From the NCBI RefSeq assembly GCF_003931565.1, contig NZ_RRYI01000012.1, positions 1 to 64,000 of the forward strand: a DNA stretch of 64,000 nucleotides, in the 5' to 3' direction. The stretch comes from Caulobacter sp. 602-1. GTDB lineage: Bacteria; Pseudomonadota; Alphaproteobacteria; Caulobacterales; Caulobacteraceae. A program made the translations under genes and the position numbers. This document shows positions 1 through 9,576 of this stretch, in pieces (within the stretch, counting starts at the first letter, position 1; each line of letters begins with the position of its first letter). Below the pieces are notes generated by a model. It saw only the letters and a program-made list of their open reading frames with translations. It searched no databases and was not told the origin of the DNA.

Positions 1-500
1 GTGTCAAATCGTTTTTTTCAAAACTTTCCGACAAACCCGCCAACCAACCCCAAGGTCACCAGCGGAGCCGGCAGCTTCTAAAGAAACCACCAAATCCAGT
101 CAAGCAATTATTTCGAAGAAACTTCAAAACGATTACTTGTCTAGACCAACATCGCGCCGCTGATTTCTTGCAAAGTCTTGGCGGCGATGTCCGGAGCGGC
201 GCTTCTAAAGAGGCGACACTCCGAAGTCAACCAACTCTTTTCGGCTATTTCAAACTCCGGAAACCCGGGGAGTGAAGAGACAAAAGAAGGATCCCTGGGC
301 CGCCGTGGCCGCCCTTGCGGATCCGTCATCGAGTCGATTGGAGCGCGGTGTTTAGCGAAGCGTCTGAACCGATGCAACTCCCTTTCGGGGGTCGCGTCGT
401 CCGGTCGCGATGCCGTTCCGAGCGAGGCGGTGATCTAGTCCTCCCTCGGACGACTGGCAAGCCCCTCGCGACAATATAACGTCGATCTTTTGACGCCGTG
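1..500 (-). promoter_or_regulatory. Gene-free leader with tandem rRNA-type promoters reading left
   Basis: I see no credible gene here. The base composition is more AT-rich than the rest of the window. On the minus strand there are two near-identical sigma70-type promoters, each TTGACT-N17-TAGAAG: -35 at 225-230 with -10 at 202-207, and -35 at 98-103 with -10 at 75-80. A third -35 (TTGACA, 2-7) sits at the edge, its -10 outside the window. Both complete promoters are followed by a GC-rich discriminator. Strong stacked promoters with GC-rich discriminators are typical of rRNA operons, so an rrn operon or another highly expressed stable RNA probably starts just left of base 1. That identity is inference; the promoter matches are directly visible. 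Confidence 0.6.
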
Positions 501-501
501 A

Positions 502-852
<351 letters not shown>

Positions 853-865
853 CTATCAGGGCGGC

Positions 866-2104
866 CTAAGCCGCCACCTCTTTCATGGACACCGATGTAT
901 CGGCGAGCTTGTCGGCGCTCACCGGCGTGCGTTTGGCGATCAACTGCTTGCCCGCCATGAATTCAGGCGGCGCGTTGACCGCCTCGACGGCCTGCAGCAG
1001 GTCGCCCTTCAGATGGAAGACCGCGAACTTGGCGGCGGCGACGTCGCCGCGCACCACCTGGCGGTCGGCCTCGAACGGCAGGCCGGCGATCTGCAGCTTC
1101 AGATCATATTGGTCGGACCAGAACCACGGCGCCTCGGGCGCGGGACCCGGACGTCCGAGAATCGCCGAAGCGGCCTGCTTGGCCTGCTCCAGGGCGTTGG
1201 GGACGGACTCCAGGCGGAACTGACGCTCATAGAGCGGGAGCGGACGATGGGTGACGTCGCCAATCGCGAAGATCGACGGATCCTCGGTTCGCGCCTCCAG
1301 GTCGACGACCACGCCATTGGCCGTCGCCAGGCCCGCATCCTTGGCCAGCTCGTCATTGGGGACCGCGCCGACGCCGACGAGGGCGACATCGCAGGCGACC
1401 ACGCGGCCATCCGAGAACTTCACGCCGGTGACTTGGCCATTCTCGCCCTCGAAGCCGGCGACACCGGCGTTCAGCTCGAACACGACGCCATGCTTGCTGT
1501 GATAGTCCTGGAAGAAGAGCGACAGGGTCTCGCAGGCGACTCTCGCCAGGACCCGGTTTTCACGCTCGACAACCATGGCGTGGCTGCCCAGCGCCCGGGC
1601 CGAGGCGGCCGCCTCCAGACCGACATAGCCGCCGCCGATCACGGCCAGGCGCTTGCCCGGCCCCAGGGCGTGCTTGAGTCGTTCGGCGTCCGCGGCCGTG
1701 CGCAGGGACAGGACGCTGGCAAGGTCAGAGCCCGGAATCGGCAGCTCACGGGCGCGAGCGCCGGTGGCCAGGATCAGGAAGTCGTAGGCGATGACCTCTC
1801 CCGAAGCGAGGGTCACCGTCTTTTCGGAGCGGTTGATCCGCTCGGCCACGCCTTCGAGGCGCAGAGACACGTTGTTCTCCGCGTACCATTCGGCCGGCTT
1901 CAGCGAGAGCGAGTCGGCGTCGGCCTCGCCCTTCAGCCAGGCTTTCGAGAGCGGCGGGCGCTGATAGGGCAACAGCGGCTCGTCGCCGATCAGGACGATC
2001 CGGCCCTCGTGCCCATACTGACGCAGGAACGCGGCGGCCGAACCACCCGCGTGACCCGCGCCGACGATCACGACGCATGCGTTCTGATTGACGTTAGCGT
2101 TCAA
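866..2104 (-). CDS. FAD-dependent ferredoxin reductase
   Basis: A 412-aa pyridine nucleotide-disulfide oxidoreductase family protein that passes electrons from NAD(P)H through FAD to a ferredoxin. The N-terminus has the FAD Rossmann motif GAGHAGG within the first 30 residues. A second dinucleotide-binding motif, GGGYVGLEAA, lies mid-protein, a third FAD motif near residue 280 reads FAIGDV, and the C-terminus resembles the Reductase_C domain of rubredoxin, putidaredoxin and ferredoxin reductases. I chose a TTG start at 2104 because GGGAGG sits 6-7 bases before it; the upstream in-frame codon at 2143 has no such site. No redox CxxC is seen, as expected for this subgroup. The partner is probably the ferredoxin encoded just downstream. 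Confidence 0.88.
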   Translation of the reverse strand: MNANVNQNACVVIVGAGHAGGSAAAFLRQYGHEGRIVLIGDEPLLPYQRPPLSKAWLKGEADADSLSLKPAEWYAENNVSLRLEGVAERINRSEKTVTLASGEVIAYDFLILATGARARELPIPGSDLASVLSLRTAADAERLKHALGPGKRLAVIGGGYVGLEAAASARALGSHAMVVERENRVLARVACETLSLFFQDYHSKHGVVFELNAGVAGFEGENGQVTGVKFSDGRVVACDVALVGVGAVPNDELAKDAGLATANGVVVDLEARTEDPSIFAIGDVTHRPLPLYERQFRLESVPNALEQAKQAASAILGRPGPAPEAPWFWSDQYDLKLQIAGLPFEADRQVVRGDVAAAKFAVFHLKGDLLQAVEAVNAPPEFMAGKQLIAKRTPVSADKLADTSVSMKEVAA

Positions 2105-2224
2105 CGACGCCCTCCCTTTCGTCAAAAATGACGCCGGCGTCACCTATTGGCAAGCGCCTTCGACAGAGGCGGATATAGAGCGCGTCAGAGAAAGTGTCTG
2201 CGGTTTCGCGCCCGGACGCGCTCC

Positions 2225-2286
2225 CCATACAAAAAAGAGCCTACTAATGCAGGCTCTATGGGGCGGCTCGTTTCCGAAGCCGCCCC
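2225..2286 (-). terminator. Double-hairpin terminator after sdhB
   Basis: Two hairpins lie directly after the sdhB stop. The first has a 9-bp GC stem pairing 2260-2268 with 2278-2286. The second has a 7-bp stem pairing 2236-2242 with 2251-2257 and is followed on the minus strand by a run of six T. This is a textbook intrinsic terminator for sdhCDAB and separates it from the reductase gene. Confidence 0.85.
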
Positions 2287-2310
2287 ATTCTTGTCTTCTC
2301 AAGGAGCCCG

Positions 2311-3093
2311 TCAGACGACGCGCTCGACCATCATCTTCTTGATTTCGGCGATGGCCTTGGCCGGGTTCAGACCCTTCGGGCAGACCTGGGCGCAGTTCAT
2401 GATCGTATGGCAACGATAGAGCTTGAAGGGGTCCTCGAGCTGGTCGAGACGGTCGCCGGTCGCCTCGTCGCGGCTGTCGATCAGCCAGCGATAGGCGTGC
2501 AGCAGGGCCGCCGGGCCCAGATACTTGTCCCCGTTCCACCAGTAGCTGGGGCACGAGGTAGAGCAGCAGGCGCACAGGATGCATTCATAGAGGCCGTCGA
2601 GCTTCTCGCGGTCTTCCGGCGACTGCTTCCATTCGGCCTGCGGCTCGGGCGTATCGGTGTGGAGCCAGGGCTCGACCGAGGCGTATTGGGCGTAGAACAG
2701 AGTCAGGTCCGGGATCAGGTCCTTGACCACCGGCATGTGCGGCAGCGGGCTGATCTGCACGGCCTTGCCCGGCACCTCGGCCCAGCCGTGGGTGCAGGCC
2801 AGGGTGTTGCGGCCGCCGATGTTCATCGAGCAAGAGCCGCAGACGCCTTCCCGGCACGACCGACGGAAGGCCAGGGTCGGGTCGATGGTGTTCTTGATAT
2901 ACAGCAGGGCGTCCAGGACCATCGGGCCCACGGTGTCGACGTCAACGTCGTAGGTGTCCCAACGCGGATTGCCGCCCGCTTCCGGGTCGTAGCGGTAGAT
3001 CTTGAAGGTCTTAACCTTCTTGGCGCCGGCCGGCGCGGGCCAGTGCTTGCCCGACTTGACCTGCGAGTTCTTGGGGAGTGCGAGTTCGACCAT
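2311..3093 (-). CDS. sdhB: Succinate dehydrogenase iron-sulfur subunit
   Basis: The 260-aa Fe-S subunit of respiratory complex II, which carries electrons from SdhA's FAD to ubiquinone at the membrane. The N-terminal [2Fe-2S] ligands are Cys80, Cys85, Cys88 and Cys100. The C-terminal half holds the [4Fe-4S] motif CILCACC followed by SCPSYWW, and the last-cluster motif CHTIMNC-x3-CP. An upstream in-frame codon lies inside sdhA; the ATG at 3093, 7 bp after the sdhA stop, gives the normal family length. It is the last gene of sdhC-sdhD-sdhA-sdhB and is followed by the double-hairpin terminator. Confidence 0.97.
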   Translation of the reverse strand: MVELALPKNSQVKSGKHWPAPAGAKKVKTFKIYRYDPEAGGNPRWDTYDVDVDTVGPMVLDALLYIKNTIDPTLAFRRSCREGVCGSCSMNIGGRNTLACTHGWAEVPGKAVQISPLPHMPVVKDLIPDLTLFYAQYASVEPWLHTDTPEPQAEWKQSPEDREKLDGLYECILCACCSTSCPSYWWNGDKYLGPAALLHAYRWLIDSRDEATGDRLDQLEDPFKLYRCHTIMNCAQVCPKGLNPAKAIAEIKKMMVERVV

Positions 3094-3100
3094 CGTACCC

Positions 3101-4888
3101 TCAGTAGACCCGTTGCTTCGGCGGGATGTAGGCAATGTCGTCCGACATCGTGTAGCTGTGCACCGGACGGTAATCGATCTTCACCTTGCCGGTCTCGACA
3201 TCGAGCCAGGCCAGGGTGTGCTTCATCCATTCGGCGTCGTCGCGGCTCGAGAAGTCCTCGCGGGCGTGGGCGCCGCGGCTTTCGGTGCGGTTGACCGCGC
3301 CGGCCACGGTCACGACCGCTTGGCCGATCAGGTTGTCGAACTCCAGGGTCTCCATCAGGTCGGTGTTCCACACCAGACCGCGATCGCTGACCTTGATGTC
3401 CTTGGCCTTGTCCCAGACCGTCGCCAGGCGCTGAGCGCCGCCGACCAGGGTTTCGCCCGTGCGGAACACCGCGGCGTCTTCCTGCATGGCCTTCTGCATC
3501 TCGAGACGCAGGGCGGCCGTGCCTTGGGTCCCGCTGGCGTTGCGATAGCGGTCAAAGCGGGCCAGGTGGCCGTCGGTCCAGGCGTCCTTCAGTTCCGGCT
3601 GCTTGGCGCCGGGGGTCAGGACCTCGGCGCAGCGCAGGGCCGCGGCGCGACCGAAGACCACCAGGTCGATCAGCGAGTTGGAGCCCAGGCGGTTGGCGCC
3701 GTGGACCGACACGCAGGCGGCCTCGCCCACGGCCATCAGGCCCGGGATCACCTGGTCGGGATTGTCGCCCGACTTGGTGACGACCTCGCCGTGATAGTTC
3801 GTCGGGATGCCGCCCATGTTGTAGTGGACGGTCGGCAGCACCGGGATCGGAGCCTTGGTGACGTCGACGCCGGCGAAGACCTTGGCGGTCTCGGAGATGC
3901 CGGGCAGACGCTCGTGCAGGATCTTCGGATCCAGGTGATCCAGGTGCAGGAAGATGTGGTCCTTGTTCGGGCCCACGCCGCGCCCCTCGCGGATCTCGAT
4001 GGTCATCGCGCGGCTGACCATGTCGCGCGGCGCGAGGTCCTTCACCGACGGGGCGTAGCGCTCCATGAAGCGCTCGCCTTCCGAATTGGTCAGATAGCCG
4101 CCCTCGCCGCGCGCGCCTTCCGTGATCAGGCAACCGGCGCCGTAGATGCCGGTGGGGTGGAACTGCACGAATTCCATGTCCTGCAGCGGCAGGCCGGCGC
4201 GCAGCGCCATGGCGTTGCCGTCGCCCGTGCAGGTGTGGGCCGAGGTAGCCGAGAAGTAGGCGCGGCCATAGCCGCCCGTGGCCAGGATCACCGTCTGGGC
4301 CTGGAAGCGGTGCAGGGTGCCGTCATCGAGCTTCCACGCCGTCACGCCGCGGCAGACGCCGTCGTCCATGATCAGGTCGAGGGCGAAGTACTCGATGAAG
4401 AACTCGGTGTCGTGGGCCAGGGACTGGCCGTACATCGTGTGCAGCATGGCGTGACCGGTGCGGTCGGCCGCCGCGCAGGTGCGCTGGATCGGGCCTTCGC
4501 CGTAGTTCTTGGTCATGCCGCCGAAGGCGCGCTGATAGATCTTGCCGTCGGCCGTGCGCGAGAAGGGCACGCCCCAGTGCTCGAGCTCATAGACCGCCGC
4601 CGGCGCGTTGCGGGTCAGATACTCGATGGCGTCCTGGTCGCCCAGCCAATCCGATCCCTTGACGGTGTCGAACATGTGCCAGCGCCAGTCGTCCTGCCCC
4701 ATGTTGCCCAGCGAGGCCGAGATGCCGCCCTGCGCCGCCACGGTGTGGCTGCGGGTCGGGAACACCTTGGTGACGCAGGCGGTCTTCAAACCGGCTTGTG
4801 CAGCGCCGAGGGCGGCGCGGAGACCCGAACCGCCGGCGCCGACGACGACGACGTCGAACTTGTGGTCGATGAACTTGTAGGCCGACAT
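3101..4888 (-). CDS. sdhA: Succinate dehydrogenase flavoprotein subunit
   Basis: A 595-aa catalytic subunit that oxidises succinate to fumarate on the inner face of the membrane. The FAD-binding GAGGSG motif is at residues 17-22, and the covalent flavin histidine is His48 in the [10 protein letters not shown] motif. The central and C-terminal regions (for example [11 protein letters not shown] and [11 protein letters not shown]) match FRD/SDH flavoproteins. The ATG at 4888 overlaps the sdhD stop by one base (TGATG), so the genes are translationally coupled. Length is standard. Confidence 0.98.
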   Translation of the reverse strand: MSAYKFIDHKFDVVVVGAGGSGLRAALGAAQAGLKTACVTKVFPTRSHTVAAQGGISASLGNMGQDDWRWHMFDTVKGSDWLGDQDAIEYLTRNAPAAVYELEHWGVPFSRTADGKIYQRAFGGMTKNYGEGPIQRTCAAADRTGHAMLHTMYGQSLAHDTEFFIEYFALDLIMDDGVCRGVTAWKLDDGTLHRFQAQTVILATGGYGRAYFSATSAHTCTGDGNAMALRAGLPLQDMEFVQFHPTGIYGAGCLITEGARGEGGYLTNSEGERFMERYAPSVKDLAPRDMVSRAMTIEIREGRGVGPNKDHIFLHLDHLDPKILHERLPGISETAKVFAGVDVTKAPIPVLPTVHYNMGGIPTNYHGEVVTKSGDNPDQVIPGLMAVGEAACVSVHGANRLGSNSLIDLVVFGRAAALRCAEVLTPGAKQPELKDAWTDGHLARFDRYRNASGTQGTAALRLEMQKAMQEDAAVFRTGETLVGGAQRLATVWDKAKDIKVSDRGLVWNTDLMETLEFDNLIGQAVVTVAGAVNRTESRGAHAREDFSSRDDAEWMKHTLAWLDVETGKVKIDYRPVHSYTMSDDIAYIPPKQRVY

Positions 4889-5307
4889 CAATGGGCTCCG
4901 GTCACGGTCAGGGCCACCTTGAGGATCGAGAAGACCCCCACGGCGCCGGCCAGCACGCAGACGAACAGATTGCCGATCACCAGGGCCGACTTGCTCGTGA
5001 AGCGGTGGATGTAGTCTTCGATCACCACCTGGACCGCGTTCGAGAGATGGATCAGGGCGGAGATCAGCAGCAGGCTCAGCAGCACCGCGTTGACCGGCTG
5101 GCCGACCCAGGCGGCGGCGGTGTGCTGGTCGGCGCCGACCAGCTTCAGGGCGGCGAACACGCCCCAGACGCTCAGCGGCGCCAGGGCCAGACCCGAGACG
5201 CGCTCTGTAATGAAATGGCTCACGCCGTGGCGCGAGGCGCCCAGGCCGCGAGCGCGCGACAGCGGCGTACGGAACTGGATGGGCTGGAAGATGTCGTTCT
5301 TGCTCAT
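4888..5307 (-). CDS. sdhD: Succinate dehydrogenase membrane anchor subunit
   Basis: A 139-aa hydrophobic anchor with three predicted membrane segments. It helps bind heme b and ubiquinone and fixes the SdhAB head to the inner membrane. The heme-side motif is seen as [15 protein letters not shown] in the middle helix region. The start is the ATG at 5307; longer readings of the same frame run into sdhC. Two bases separate it from the sdhC stop, and its own stop overlaps the sdhA start. Confidence 0.93.
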   Translation of the reverse strand: MSKNDIFQPIQFRTPLSRARGLGASRHGVSHFITERVSGLALAPLSVWGVFAALKLVGADQHTAAAWVGQPVNAVLLSLLLISALIHLSNAVQVVIEDYIHRFTSKSALVIGNLFVCVLAGAVGVFSILKVALTVTGAH

Positions 5308-5309
5308 GA

Positions 5310-5717
5310 TCAGAACGCTCCGTTCGCGCCGGCGATGACCCAGGTGACGATCGTCGCCACCACCGCGAAGGCGATCGCCATGGCGCCCGTCATGTCGGCG
5401 ATACGCGGGGCGAACCCCTTGCCGGTGTCCCAGAAGGTCTGGCGGATCGTGTAGGCGATGTTGAAGAACACGGCGAAGGTTTCGCCCAGCAGCACCAGCT
5501 TGCCGATCGGCGAGCCCAGTACGCCGAGCAGGCCGGCATAAACGTCCGGGCCGGCGGCCAGGGCGGCGGCCCAGGCGGCCAGGATCACGGCGCCGACCCA
5601 CAGGCCGACGATACAGCCGCGGTGGAGGATCGAGCAGGCCATGGTGATATGCCAACGCCACACCTGCAGGTGTGGCGACATCGGGCGCTCAGGCAGCCCC
5701 CGGCTCGTGTCGGTCAT
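5310..5717 (-). CDS. sdhC: Succinate dehydrogenase cytochrome b556 subunit
   Basis: A 135-aa, three-helix subunit of complex II and the first gene of the sdhCDAB operon. The N-terminus carries the SdhC signature [12 protein letters not shown], and the first helix begins with SILHRG, the conserved segment at the quinone/heme site. The ATG at 5717 is the first codon after a sigma70-like promoter at 5758-5785. Confidence 0.95.
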   Translation of the reverse strand: MTDTSRGLPERPMSPHLQVWRWHITMACSILHRGCIVGLWVGAVILAAWAAALAAGPDVYAGLLGVLGSPIGKLVLLGETFAVFFNIAYTIRQTFWDTGKGFAPRIADMTGAMAIAFAVVATIVTWVIAGANGAF

Positions 5718-5757
5718 GAGAGGTCCAACCCCAGTAGCCTTTGTGCGTTGCGGGATG

Positions 5758-5816
5758 CTTTTAAGCGTGAGGGCGGGGGTGTCAATTAAAGCGACGCCTG
5801 TTGAGAAACGTTCTCA
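5758..5816 (-). promoter_or_regulatory. sdhCDAB promoter with upstream palindrome
   Basis: On the minus strand, TTGACA (5780-5785) and TAAAAG (5758-5763) are separated by 16 bp, placing a transcript start about 35 bp before sdhC. A perfect 6-bp inverted repeat, TGAGAA-ACG-TTCTCA, occupies 5802-5816. Its centre lies near -58, a position more typical of an activator than a repressor. I cannot name the protein; iron- or respiration-responsive regulators are the obvious candidates for sdh. Confidence 0.55.
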
Positions 5817-5837
5817 GTACCGCTCCAGCTTGGTTAA

Positions 5838-5863
5838 GGAACTCCCAAGGCCAAGGTTGCGTT
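5838..5863 (+). promoter_or_regulatory. SigT-type (ECF15) promoter before the HWE kinase
   Basis: GGAAC at 5838-5842 and CGTT at 5860-5863 with a 17-bp spacer. This matches the known alphaproteobacterial general-stress sigma factor promoter (GGAAC-N16/17-CGTT). The predicted start site is about 20 bp before the GTG start of the kinase. It fits the nine-box pattern centred on 37.6-46.9 kb. Confidence 0.65.
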
Positions 5864-5890
5864 ACGGTCTGTCGCTTAGGGGAGCAAGGC

Positions 5891-7333
5891 GTGCGCATGA
5901 CGGGTCCGATCGATTTCGGCGCGATCTTTGATCGCATCCCTTCGCCCTACATGCTGCTCGACCGTGACTTTCGGTATGTGGCCGCCAACGCCGCCTATCT
6001 GCGCACCGTGCAACGCGGGTGGGGCGAACTGGAACATCGCAACATCTTCGACGCCTTTCCCTCGGAAGGCGAGACGCGAGCCCAGCTCGAAACCTCCCTG
6101 GCCCACGCCCGTGACCGGGGCGAGGTGACCGAACTGCCGCTGATCCATTACGCGATCGAAAGACCGGCCCACTTGGGCGGCGGCTTCGAGGATCGGATCT
6201 GGAGCGCCACCCATACGCCGATCCCCGATGAAGCCGGCGTTACCCGCTACATCCTGCAACACACCCAGGACGTCACCGCGATCCAGCGCCTCAAGGACGC
6301 GGCCTTTGGCTCGCGGTCGGCGACCATGCTGGGCGACGAAGTGCTCCGGCGGGCCCAGACCGTGCAGACCCAGAGCCGGCAACTTCGCAGCCTGTTCATG
6401 CAGGCCCCCAGCTTCATGGCCGTGCTTCGCGGTCCCGATCACGTCTTTGACCTCGCCAACAACGCGTACACCCAGCTGATCGGCCACCGCGAGGTTACCG
6501 GCCTGCCGGTGCGAACCGCTCTTCCGGAGATCGTAGACCAGGGCTTCATCAATCTTCTGGATCGGGTCTTGGCGACCCGCGAGGCGTTCGTGGGCCGGCG
6601 CGTGAAGATCGCCTTGCAGCGCAACGCCGGGGCGGCGCTGGAAGAGCGCTATCTCGACTTCGTCTATCAGCCGATCATCGAGGCGGACGGGACGGCCTCG
6701 GGCGTCTTCGTCGAAGGCGTGGACATGACGGATCAGGTCCAGGCGGACAACCGCCAGCGCCTGCTGCTCGACGAGCTGAACCATCGCGTAAAGAACACGC
6801 TGGCCACGGTCCAGGCCATCGCCCAGCAGACCCTGCGCGGCGCAACGACGCCCGAGACCTTCGCCGCCGCGTTCGAGGCTCGGCTGCTGGCCCTGTCCCA
6901 GACGCATAACGCCCTGACCGACAGCCAGTGGGCCGGAGCGGGTCTGCGCCAGATTCTGATCCAGGAGCTCGGACCCTATGGCTCGGAGCGCATTGTCATG
7001 GACGGCCCGGACGTTCACCTGCCGGCGCGCGTGGCCCTTTCGCTGGGCATGGTCTTCCACGAGCTGGCCACCAACGCCGCCAAGTACGGGGCTCTTTCGA
7101 TGGGAGGCCGGCTGCTGCTGGATTGGAACCTGACCGGCGGCGGCGAAGTGCTGAGCTTCGAATGGCGAGAGACCGGCGGCCCACCGGCCAAACACCCCGA
7201 GCGTCGGGGCTTCGGCTCCCGGCTGATCGAGCGCAGCATCACCGGCGAGCTTCAGGGTGAGATCGAGGCCGACTATGGCGAGACCGGACTGGTGACCCGA
7301 TTCAGCGTGCCGCTGGCCCGGGATTTCGGCTAG
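5891..7333 (+). CDS. PAS-domain HWE-family sensor histidine kinase
   Basis: A 480-aa soluble sensor kinase with no membrane segment. Two PAS-like domains occupy roughly residues 5-125 and 165-285. They are followed by an H-box [11 protein letters not shown] with phosphoacceptor His298 and a C-terminal ATPase domain containing a W-x-E motif (FEWRETGG), the hallmark of HWE kinases. The GTG at 5891 has AGGGGAG six bases upstream; the in-frame ATG at 5897 is the alternative. HWE and HisKA_2 kinases commonly feed the PhyR phosphorelay, and a SigT-type promoter lies just upstream, so an input role in the general stress response is a reasonable inference. The signal sensed is unknown. Confidence 0.88.
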   Translation: MRMTGPIDFGAIFDRIPSPYMLLDRDFRYVAANAAYLRTVQRGWGELEHRNIFDAFPSEGETRAQLETSLAHARDRGEVTELPLIHYAIERPAHLGGGFEDRIWSATHTPIPDEAGVTRYILQHTQDVTAIQRLKDAAFGSRSATMLGDEVLRRAQTVQTQSRQLRSLFMQAPSFMAVLRGPDHVFDLANNAYTQLIGHREVTGLPVRTALPEIVDQGFINLLDRVLATREAFVGRRVKIALQRNAGAALEERYLDFVYQPIIEADGTASGVFVEGVDMTDQVQADNRQRLLLDELNHRVKNTLATVQAIAQQTLRGATTPETFAAAFEARLLALSQTHNALTDSQWAGAGLRQILIQELGPYGSERIVMDGPDVHLPARVALSLGMVFHELATNAAKYGALSMGGRLLLDWNLTGGGEVLSFEWRETGGPPAKHPERRGFGSRLIERSITGELQGEIEADYGETGLVTRFSVPLARDFG

Positions 7334-7914
7334 GCGCGGAACACCGTCAGGGCCAGATGCTGCAGCAGCATGATGGTCTTGGCGTCGCGGATGCGGCCAT
7401 CGGCGATCATCGCCAGGGCCTCGTCTATGGTCGGCTCCAGCACCTCGATGTCCTCGCCCTCGTCCGGGTGCCCGCCGCCGTCGCCGATCCGCATGGCCGC
7501 ATCATACTCGGCGACGAAGAAGTGCAGGATCTCGGTCACCGAGCCCGGACTCATGAAGGCCTCGAACACCTTACGCACGTCGCCCAGGCGGTAACCCAGC
7601 TCCTCCTCGACCTCGGCGCGGATGCGAACCTCCGGCTCGGCGTTGTCCAGAAGACCAGCCGCCGCCTCGATCAGCAGGTCGTCATAGCCATTGACGAAGG
7701 CGGGCCATCGGAACTGCCGGACCAGCAGCACCGTCCGGCTTTCCAGATTGTAGGGCAACAACACCGCCCCATTGCCCCTGTCGTAGTGCTCGCGATGCTG
7801 GGTTTGCCAGGTCCCGTCCCGCCGCTTCCAGTCGAAGGTGGTCGTCTTCAGGACGTACCAATTGTCGGACAGCAGCTTGGTCTCGCGGACGCGGACACGA
7901 TCCTTGACGCTCAT
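7330..7914 (-). CDS. nudK: Nudix hydrolase, NudK-like
   Basis: A 194-aa Nudix hydrolase. The box starts [11 protein letters not shown] and ends AEVEEELGY; its spacing, one residue shorter than the classical Nudix box, matches what I recall of E. coli NudK (GDP-mannose pyrophosphatase), as does the N-terminal [14 protein letters not shown]. It probably cleaves a nucleotide-sugar pyrophosphate or ADP-ribose. The ATG at 7914 follows GGGAGAAGG and lies 10 bp after the zapE stop, so it is co-transcribed with zapE. The stop overlaps the end of the convergent kinase gene by a few bases. Substrate is inferred from similarity only. Confidence 0.8.
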   Translation of the reverse strand: MSVKDRVRVRETKLLSDNWYVLKTTTFDWKRRDGTWQTQHREHYDRGNGAVLLPYNLESRTVLLVRQFRWPAFVNGYDDLLIEAAAGLLDNAEPEVRIRAEVEEELGYRLGDVRKVFEAFMSPGSVTEILHFFVAEYDAAMRIGDGGGHPDEGEDIEVLEPTIDEALAMIADGRIRDAKTIMLLQHLALTVFRA

Positions 7915-7924
7915 CGCCTTCTCC

Positions 7925-9043
7925 CTAGTCCCGCACCCGCGCCACATAGTCGGCCGAGCGCATTTCCTGCAGGCGCGAGACCGTGCGCTCGAACTCGAAG
8001 GATCCGTCGCCTTCGGGATAAAGCTGTTCCGGCTCGGCGTCGGCCAGGGCCACCAGCTTGGCGTCGGCTTCGTAGAGTGCGTCGATCAGCGTGTTGAACC
8101 GCTTGGCCGCGTCACGCCGGGCGGGGGTCAGGCGTGGCACGTCTTCCAGGAAGATGGTGTGGAACCGCTCGGCGACGGCCAGGTAATCTTGCGGCCCCAG
8201 GGCTTGCTGGCACAGGCTGGCGAAGGATGAGCGCAGCATCCCGCCGGCGGCGCGGGGCAGGCGCATCTTGCGGCCCAGCACTTCCAGCGTCGCGCCGGTC
8301 TCGGGCGCGCCATCCAGCATCTCGGACCACAGCCGCTCGAACTCGGCCTGGCTTTCCTTGTCGTTCGGCGCCAGCCAGGTGCGGGCCGCGCGCAGACGAT
8401 CCAGTCGGAAGTCGACCGGCCCGCGCACGGCCACGACGTCCATGGCGCTCTTCAGCATGTCGATGAAGGGGACGAAGAGCTGGCGGTTGAGACCGTCCTT
8501 GTAGAGGTCGTCCGGCGGCCGGTTCGAGGTGGCCACGAGGGTGACGCCGCGCGCGAACAGGGCCTCGAACAGGCGACCCAGGATCATGGCGTCGGCGATG
8601 TCGGTGACCTGCAGTTCATCGAAGCACAGCAGGCGGGCGCGCGTGGCGATCAACTCGGCGGTCGGGGCGATCGGATCGTCGCCCTTGGACTGGCCGAAGC
8701 GCGCCTTGCGCGCCGCGGCGTCGCCCTTGCGCCAGGCGTCGATGTCGGCATGGACCTCGGCCATGAAGGCGTGGAAGTGGATGCGGCGTTTCTTGCCGAT
8801 CGGCGCGCTGTCGAAGAACAGGTCCATCAGCATGGACTTCCCGCGCCCGACCGGTCCCCACAGATAGACGCCGCGCTGGCTCTTGGGTTTGCGGCCGAAC
8901 AGCGAAAACCCGGGCTCGCCAGCGTTGTCGAGATCGGCCTCCAGCCGCGACAGGGCGTCGACGGCCGCGGCCTGGGCCACGTCGGGCCGGATCTCGCCCT
9001 GAGCCAGGCGCTCGCGATAGGCGGTGCGAAGAGAAGTCGGCAT
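7925..9043 (-). CDS. zapE: Cell division protein ZapE (AFG1-like ATPase)
   Basis: A 372-aa P-loop ATPase of the AFG1/ZapE family. Walker A is GPVGRGKS near residue 65, Walker B is [16 protein letters not shown], and the family-typical HFHAFM and [15 protein letters not shown] segments are present. In gammaproteobacteria ZapE acts on the FtsZ ring during stress; the mitochondrial homologue is tied to respiratory-complex turnover. The ATG at 9043 gives the normal family length. It is the first gene of a two-gene unit with the Nudix gene. Confidence 0.92.
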   Translation of the reverse strand: MPTSLRTAYRERLAQGEIRPDVAQAAAVDALSRLEADLDNAGEPGFSLFGRKPKSQRGVYLWGPVGRGKSMLMDLFFDSAPIGKKRRIHFHAFMAEVHADIDAWRKGDAAARKARFGQSKGDDPIAPTAELIATRARLLCFDELQVTDIADAMILGRLFEALFARGVTLVATSNRPPDDLYKDGLNRQLFVPFIDMLKSAMDVVAVRGPVDFRLDRLRAARTWLAPNDKESQAEFERLWSEMLDGAPETGATLEVLGRKMRLPRAAGGMLRSSFASLCQQALGPQDYLAVAERFHTIFLEDVPRLTPARRDAAKRFNTLIDALYEADAKLVALADAEPEQLYPEGDGSFEFERTVSRLQEMRSADYVARVRD

Positions 9044-9129
9044 CGGGACTGCGGTTAGCGCGTGAGCGGCGCGGGGGGAAGGGCCTTGCGCCTCTCAACA
9101 TCAAGGGAGCGAAGCGCTATGGGAGGGGA

Positions 9130-9576
9130 ATGAATATCCTCCACTTGCCCGACGAGGCCGCCACCCAGGCCTTGGGCCGAACGCTGGCCGCGTCCCTGCG
9201 CCCGGGCGACGCCGTGTGCCTGACCGGTCCTCTGGGCGCGGGGAAGTCGACCCTGGCCCGGGCCCTCATCAGGGCCCTGACGACGCCGGACGAGGAGGTG
9301 CCCAGCCCGACCTTTACCCTGGTGCAGTTCTACGAGACACCGGCCTTCCCGCTGGCGCACTTCGACCTCTACCGCCTGTCCGACCCCGACGAGGCCTACG
9401 AGATCGGGCTGGACGAGGCCCTGGACGGCGGCGTCGCCCTGATCGAATGGCCGCAACGGCTCGAAGGGCGTTTGCCCGCGACTCGGCTCGATATAGACAT
9501 CGCCCTCGACGGCGACGCACGGCGCGCCGTCATCACACGGCACGGCGATTTCGAGGGGCGTGATCTTGAGTTCTGA
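9130..9576 (+). CDS. tsaE: tRNA threonylcarbamoyladenosine biosynthesis ATPase
   Basis: A 148-aa P-loop protein (YjeE family) that works with TsaB, TsaD and TsaC to make the t6A base next to the anticodon of ANN-decoding tRNAs. Walker A is GPLGAGKSTLARAL near residues 34-47. The PSPTFTLVQFYE and HFDLYRL segments are family signatures. AGGGGA just before the ATG at 9130 supports the start. It heads a compact plus-strand run (tsaE-amgK-murU-addB-addA) in which each gene overlaps the next. Confidence 0.95.
   Translation: MNILHLPDEAATQALGRTLAASLRPGDAVCLTGPLGAGKSTLARALIRALTTPDEEVPSPTFTLVQFYETPAFPLAHFDLYRLSDPDEAYEIGLDEALDGGVALIEWPQRLEGRLPATRLDIDIALDGDARRAVITRHGDFEGRDLEF

Noticed and set aside
1-500. 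Small overlapping frames near the left edge
   Set aside because: No ribosome sites or family resemblance; the sequence is better explained by promoters.
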